Shown here: positions 60,766 through 64,000 of the stretch, piece by piece
Position numbering within the stretch: position 1 is the first letter of the stretch
Layout of the letters: the number at the start of each line of letters is the position of its first letter
Origin: Armatimonadota bacterium
GTDB taxonomy: Bacteria; Sysuimicrobiota; Sysuimicrobiia; Sysuimicrobiales; Humicultoraceae
Assembly (NCBI GenBank): GCA_016869025.1
Contig: VGFA01000001.1
Span: 62,001-126,000, forward strand
Direction: 5' to 3'
DNA: 64,000 nt
Notes under the pieces: model-generated
Databases searched by the model: none
What the model saw: only the letters and a program-made list of their open reading frames with translations
Told to the model about the DNA's origin: nothing
Made by a program: the position numbers and the translations under genes

Positions 60766-62758
60766 GACCTGACACCTCCGGGGTTGTTGCTTCCTCGACC
60801 AGTTCGGCGAGGTCCTTGACCACGAGCCTGCCTTCCAACCCGGCCGTCTTCACCGCATCACGGAACATGGCCATCTCCTTGGGGCAGGATACGACCAGCG
60901 TATCCACCGCGTCCAATGCGGCCGCCTCCCGAACGCGGCTCTCCGCCGGCCGCTCCTTGATGCCCGCCGCATCCTTCATCCAGATCCTGCCGCCGCCGGC
61001 GCCGCAGCAGTACGAGCTCCTGCGGTTTCTCGGCATCTCGACCAGGTCCGTACCCAACGCCCGCAGCACACGGCGCGGCGCGTCGAAGACGCCGTTGTAC
61101 CGCCCGAGGTAGCAGGGATCGTGATAGGTGACGCGGCGGCTCAGCTTCCCGACCGGCCACACGCCGCCGGGCTGGACCAGGCGATCCAGGACCTCGGTAT
61201 AGTGCACCACCGGCCAGGTAGCGCCAAACTTCGGGTATTCGTTCTTGAGGGTGTTGTATGTGTGGGGATCGGTGGTTATGACCTCGTCGAACTCACACCC
61301 CCGCATGGTGGCCAGGTTCTTCTCTACGAGCATTTCGTAGAGACCTTCCTCGCCGACCCGCCGCGCGTCGTTCCCGCTGCCGGACTCCCCGTCGTAGAGG
61401 ATGCCGAAGTCGACCCCTGCCCGATTCAGGACGCGCGCCGCCGCGCGGGTGGCGTCGCGCGCGGCCGGATCATAGGACGCGTAATCCCCGACGAACCACA
61501 GGTACCGTGCGCGCTCCTTTCGGATGTCCTTGATGGTGACATCCAGTCCTTGCGTCCACCTGGCGCGCGCCCTGGGAGACTGGCCGAAGGAGTTGCCGTA
61601 GCGAGATGCCGCCGTGAGCGTGTCCTGCAGGGTCGCGTCCACGTCTCCCTGGCCCGTCAGGAAACGGCGCATCTCAACGATCTTTGGGATTGGCTCTATG
61701 TAGACCGGGCACATCTCGTGGCAGGCGCCGCAGGTGAAGCAGGACCAGATTGCCTCCCTGGTGATCACGTCACCCACCATAGCCCGGCCGCCGTTGCCGT
61801 CACCGAGCCGCGCCCGCAGATGGTCCCGGAGGTCGAGGACCAGCCCCTTCGGGCTCAGCGGTGCGCCGGACAGCCAGGCCGGACAGGCCGCCTGGCAGCG
61901 TCCGCACTCCGTGCACGCGTCGAGGTCGAGCAGGTGCTTCCAGGTGAACTGCCGGAGAGAGGAAGCCCCCGGACCCTCGGCACCGGGGCTACCTCCCGAC
62001 GGCAGCCTTCCAAGCGGCTCGAGAGACCGGAAGAAGATGCTGAGCGGTGCCGTCAGGATGTGCATCGCGCGCGAGAACGGCAGGTAGGCGATGAACGCGA
62101 AGGCGGCCACCGCGTGCCCCCACCAGGAGATGCGGTGGAGCCGCAAGATCCCTTCCTGCGGCATGCCCAGGAACGCCTGGGCGAACAACCAGCCCCCTGG
62201 AGACCACGCTCCCCACGGGTCGCGTGTTGCAACGATCCGCAGACCCTCCACCACGAAGCCGCTCGCCAGGATCACGAAGATCAGGACCAGCAGGACTGAA
62301 TAGCCGTCGCTCCCCCGGGGCTCCACCAGACGCTTGGGCCTCAGCCCCCACCTTCTGAGAAGTGCCATGCCGGTGCCCACGAGCGCCAGGATGCCGAACA
62401 GATCCACCACGAGGGACATGAAGTACAGGTAGAACGGACCCTGCAGCGTCGGCAGGCCTACGTACTCCTGAAGGAGCACCATGCACGTCGCCACCAGCAG
62501 CACGATGAACCCCCAAGACAGGGTCGCGTGGAGTACTCCGGCGTAGGCCTCCCGTAGTATTCTGAACTGCACCCCTGCCTGGGCCACAACCCCGATCAGG
62601 CGCTCCCAGAGCCGATCCCACCGGGGTTCGGGCCGGCCGTGCAGCCAGCGCCGCACGGCTGCGAACGCTCCCCACAGGAAGACGATCAGGAACGGCAGGA
62701 ATACCGCGTAGATCAGCTTGTGCTCGGCGATGTTCCAGTTCAGTTCACGCATCGGCAT
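60758..62758 (-). CDS. Membrane Fe-S oxidoreductase (HdrDE/Etf-quinone type)
   Basis: Protein of 666 aa. About six N-terminal transmembrane helices resemble the NarI/HdrE cytochrome b domain (about residues 10-250). Two [4Fe-4S] motifs (CTECGRCQAACP at about 285 and CFTCGACHEMCP at about 346) and CCG-type domains (HDPCYLGRY, SYCCGAGGGR) follow. This layout is found beside EtfAB and is thought to pass electrons between electron-transfer flavoprotein and menaquinone. etfA lies immediately upstream and hdrA overlaps downstream. The direction of flow is not evident from sequence. Confidence 0.9.
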   Translation of the reverse strand: MPMRELNWNIAEHKLIYAVFLPFLIVFLWGAFAAVRRWLHGRPEPRWDRLWERLIGVVAQAGVQFRILREAYAGVLHATLSWGFIVLLVATCMVLLQEYVGLPTLQGPFYLYFMSLVVDLFGILALVGTGMALLRRWGLRPKRLVEPRGSDGYSVLLVLIFVILASGFVVEGLRIVATRDPWGAWSPGGWLFAQAFLGMPQEGILRLHRISWWGHAVAAFAFIAYLPFSRAMHILTAPLSIFFRSLEPLGRLPSGGSPGAEGPGASSLRQFTWKHLLDLDACTECGRCQAACPAWLSGAPLSPKGLVLDLRDHLRARLGDGNGGRAMVGDVITREAIWSCFTCGACHEMCPVYIEPIPKIVEMRRFLTGQGDVDATLQDTLTAASRYGNSFGQSPRARARWTQGLDVTIKDIRKERARYLWFVGDYASYDPAARDATRAAARVLNRAGVDFGILYDGESGSGNDARRVGEEGLYEMLVEKNLATMRGCEFDEVITTDPHTYNTLKNEYPKFGATWPVVHYTEVLDRLVQPGGVWPVGKLSRRVTYHDPCYLGRYNGVFDAPRRVLRALGTDLVEMPRNRRSSYCCGAGGGRIWMKDAAGIKERPAESRVREAAALDAVDTLVVSCPKEMAMFRDAVKTAGLEGRLVVKDLAELVEEATTPEVSGHA

Positions 62759-62767
62759 GGCCCTGCC

Positions 62768-63748
62768 TCACGCCCTGCGTCCCCGGAGCGCCTGCGTGAG
62801 GGCGGGCAGGAGATCGTACATGTCAATGACGATCCCGTAGTCCGCGATGTCGAAGATGGGCGCCTTGGCATCGGAGTTGACGGCGATAATCAGGTCGGAG
62901 TCCTTCATCCCCTCGGCGTGCTCAGGAGCGCCGCTGATTCCCAGGGCCAGGTAGAGCTTCGGCTTGACGATCATTCCCGACTTCCCAACCTGCCGGCTCA
63001 TGGGAAGCCATCCCTGATCCACCACCGGGCGCGAGGCGCACACCGTTCCGCCCAGCGCTCCGGCCAGCTCTTCCGCCAGAGGGATGTTGTCCTGCCTCTG
63101 GATCCCGCGGCCGACGGCCACGAGCACGGCCGACTTCGTTATGTCCACGTCGCCCGGCTCCGGTTCGAGGATCCTGATCGCCCTCATCCCAACGGCTTCG
63201 AGCGGTGCCGGCATTGGCACCACCTCGACCGGGGGCGGGCTCTTGGCGAGGCCCGCCTCCGAGGGGAACGAGCCAGGCATCACGGTTACAACGACAGGCC
63301 CGCTCGCCTCCGCCTCGCAGAGCAGTTTGCCCCCGCACATCTGGCTGGTGGCGACCGTGCGCCCATCCCTCACCTGGAGGTTGACGCAGTTGACGATCAG
63401 GGGCCGCTCGAGCACCGCGGCGAGCACCGCGGCGAGGTCCATGCCCATTGACGTCGCGCCGAAGAGGACGACGCGCGGTGCTTCCTTCTCGACCAGGGCC
63501 CGGATAACGGCGGCGTGCGAGCCGGGCGTGTACTCGGCCAGCCCGGCATCCTCGACGTACAACACGCCGTCCGCCGCCAGGGTCTCAGCCAGCGGCTGAA
63601 CCTCGTTGCCTACGAGCACTGCGATCAGCTGGCCGCCAAGCGCGTCCGCGATCTCGCGCCCCTTGCCAAGGAGCTCGTAGGTGTGCCCCGCGACCTTTCC
63701 CCTCAGGTGTTCAATGTGGACCCAAACGTCCTGGCCGGCTGGACTCAT
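62768..63748 (-). CDS. etfA: Electron transfer flavoprotein alpha subunit
   Basis: FAD-binding Etf subunit of 326 aa. The C-terminal FAD domain is recognisable from GRGIQRQDNIPL, VVDQGWLP, VGKSGMIVKPKLYLALGISG and the VNSDAKAPIFDIADYGIV region. The N-terminal domain is the usual Etf fold. It overlaps etfB (ATGA) and lies 9 bp before the membrane Fe-S oxidoreductase, its probable redox partner. No extra ferredoxin domain is fused at the N-terminus, unlike some bifurcating EtfA proteins. Confidence 0.95.
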   Translation of the reverse strand: MSPAGQDVWVHIEHLRGKVAGHTYELLGKGREIADALGGQLIAVLVGNEVQPLAETLAADGVLYVEDAGLAEYTPGSHAAVIRALVEKEAPRVVLFGATSMGMDLAAVLAAVLERPLIVNCVNLQVRDGRTVATSQMCGGKLLCEAEASGPVVVTVMPGSFPSEAGLAKSPPPVEVVPMPAPLEAVGMRAIRILEPEPGDVDITKSAVLVAVGRGIQRQDNIPLAEELAGALGGTVCASRPVVDQGWLPMSRQVGKSGMIVKPKLYLALGISGAPEHAEGMKDSDLIIAVNSDAKAPIFDIADYGIVIDMYDLLPALTQALRGRRA

Positions 63749-64000
63749 GGCGCTAGCCCCCGATCCTCGAGGATCTTGATTATCTGCCCTGCCAGCTCCT
63801 CTGGAGATCCGTCCAGCATCTGCGCGTGCTCTGCGGGTTCGGGCTTGAACAGGCGGATCACCGCGGGCTCGGCCGGGACCGCCACCGCCACGGCCTCCCT
63901 CTTGTCCAGCGTCCTTGTCTTCATGACCTCCCGGATTCGCGCCACCGGAACGTAGCGTGGGGGCTGCGGGGCCGACAGCACACCGACTACGGCCGGCAGC
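63745..64000 (-). CDS. etfB: Electron transfer flavoprotein beta subunit (partial, C-terminal end only)
   Basis: Only about the last 84 codons are inside the window; the gene continues past its right edge. The visible part includes the basic stretch PVARIREVMKTRTLDKREAV in two segments and the ending SPEELAGQIIKILEDRG, typical of EtfB C-termini. It overlaps etfA, confirming a normal etfBA pair. The AMP-binding region lies outside the window. Confidence 0.85.
   Translation of the reverse strand, partial: LPAVVGVLSAPQPPRYVPVARIREVMKTRTLDKREAVAVAVPAEPAVIRLFKPEPAEHAQMLDGSPEELAGQIIKILEDRGLAP

Noticed and set aside
1-64000. tRNA, rRNA, CRISPR arrays, insertion sequences, phage genes
   Set aside because: No repeats, transposase-like proteins or RNA gene signatures were seen on reading; almost all of the window is covered by coding sequence.

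Overview
The window is a high-GC bacterial chromosome fragment that encodes an entire tetrahydrofolate-type Wood-Ljungdahl (reductive acetyl-CoA) pathway, plus several electron-bifurcation modules and a cytochrome-rich respiratory region. No rRNA, tRNA, CRISPR array, insertion sequence or phage gene was seen. The CODH/ACS genes are of the bacterial acsABCDE type, and AcsB has its A-cluster cysteines at residues 506, 509, 518, 528, 595 and 597, the Moorella numbering. I cannot name the lineage. A high-GC, strictly or facultatively anaerobic organism with abundant c-type cytochromes fits, possibly from an uncultured phylum. An in-frame UGA in the formate dehydrogenase implies that the organism makes selenocysteine.

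Layout. (1) 29-4295, plus strand: Rieske protein, cytochrome b, a nonaheme cytochrome c and an ethylbenzene-dehydrogenase-like heme protein, ending at a strong hairpin terminator (4331-4356). (2) 4405-8039, minus strand: five c-type cytochrome genes. One has an in-frame amber codon and one has a probable 5' frameshift. (3) 8245-50139, plus strand: an almost gap-free run of about 42 kb. It starts with cooC, acsA, acsB, acsC, acsV, cooC2, a DUF3786 gene, acsD and acsE, followed by folC, metV and fhs. A first Hdr set with metV2 and metF comes next. Then come two receiver-only response regulators, metF2, a cNMP-domain histidine kinase, a 1723-residue cNMP/HisKA/HdrA/GltD/HdrA fusion, mvhD, an hdrCB fusion, fchA, folD, a selenocysteine formate dehydrogenase (NuoE-like, NuoF-like and FdhA), a heme-motif sensor kinase with its NarL-type regulator, and a two-subunit class I fumarase. 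(4) 50117-64000, minus strand: hydrogenase maturation protease, MvhA, HdrB, HdrC, three two-component proteins, MvhG, MvhD, HdrA, a membrane Hdr-like Fe-S oxidoreductase, EtfA and the end of EtfB.

How the parts fit. Formate dehydrogenase, Fhs, FchA, FolD and MetF/MetV make methyl-H4folate. AcsE moves the methyl group to the corrinoid protein AcsCD, which AcsV reactivates. AcsA/AcsB make CO and acetyl-CoA, with nickel supplied by the CooC ATPases. Three separate HdrABC/MvhD assemblies would couple H2, NAD(P)H, ferredoxin and methylene-H4F reduction. The Etf/Hdr-like membrane protein and the Rieske/cytochrome b plus multiheme proteins offer a route to quinone and extracytoplasmic acceptors.

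The most unusual feature is that two-component signalling genes are interleaved with, and in one case fused to, the electron-bifurcation machinery. The giant HdrA fusion carries an N-terminal cNMP-like domain and a HisKA-like phosphoacceptor helix paralogous to the neighbouring kinase, and two receiver-only proteins lie just upstream.
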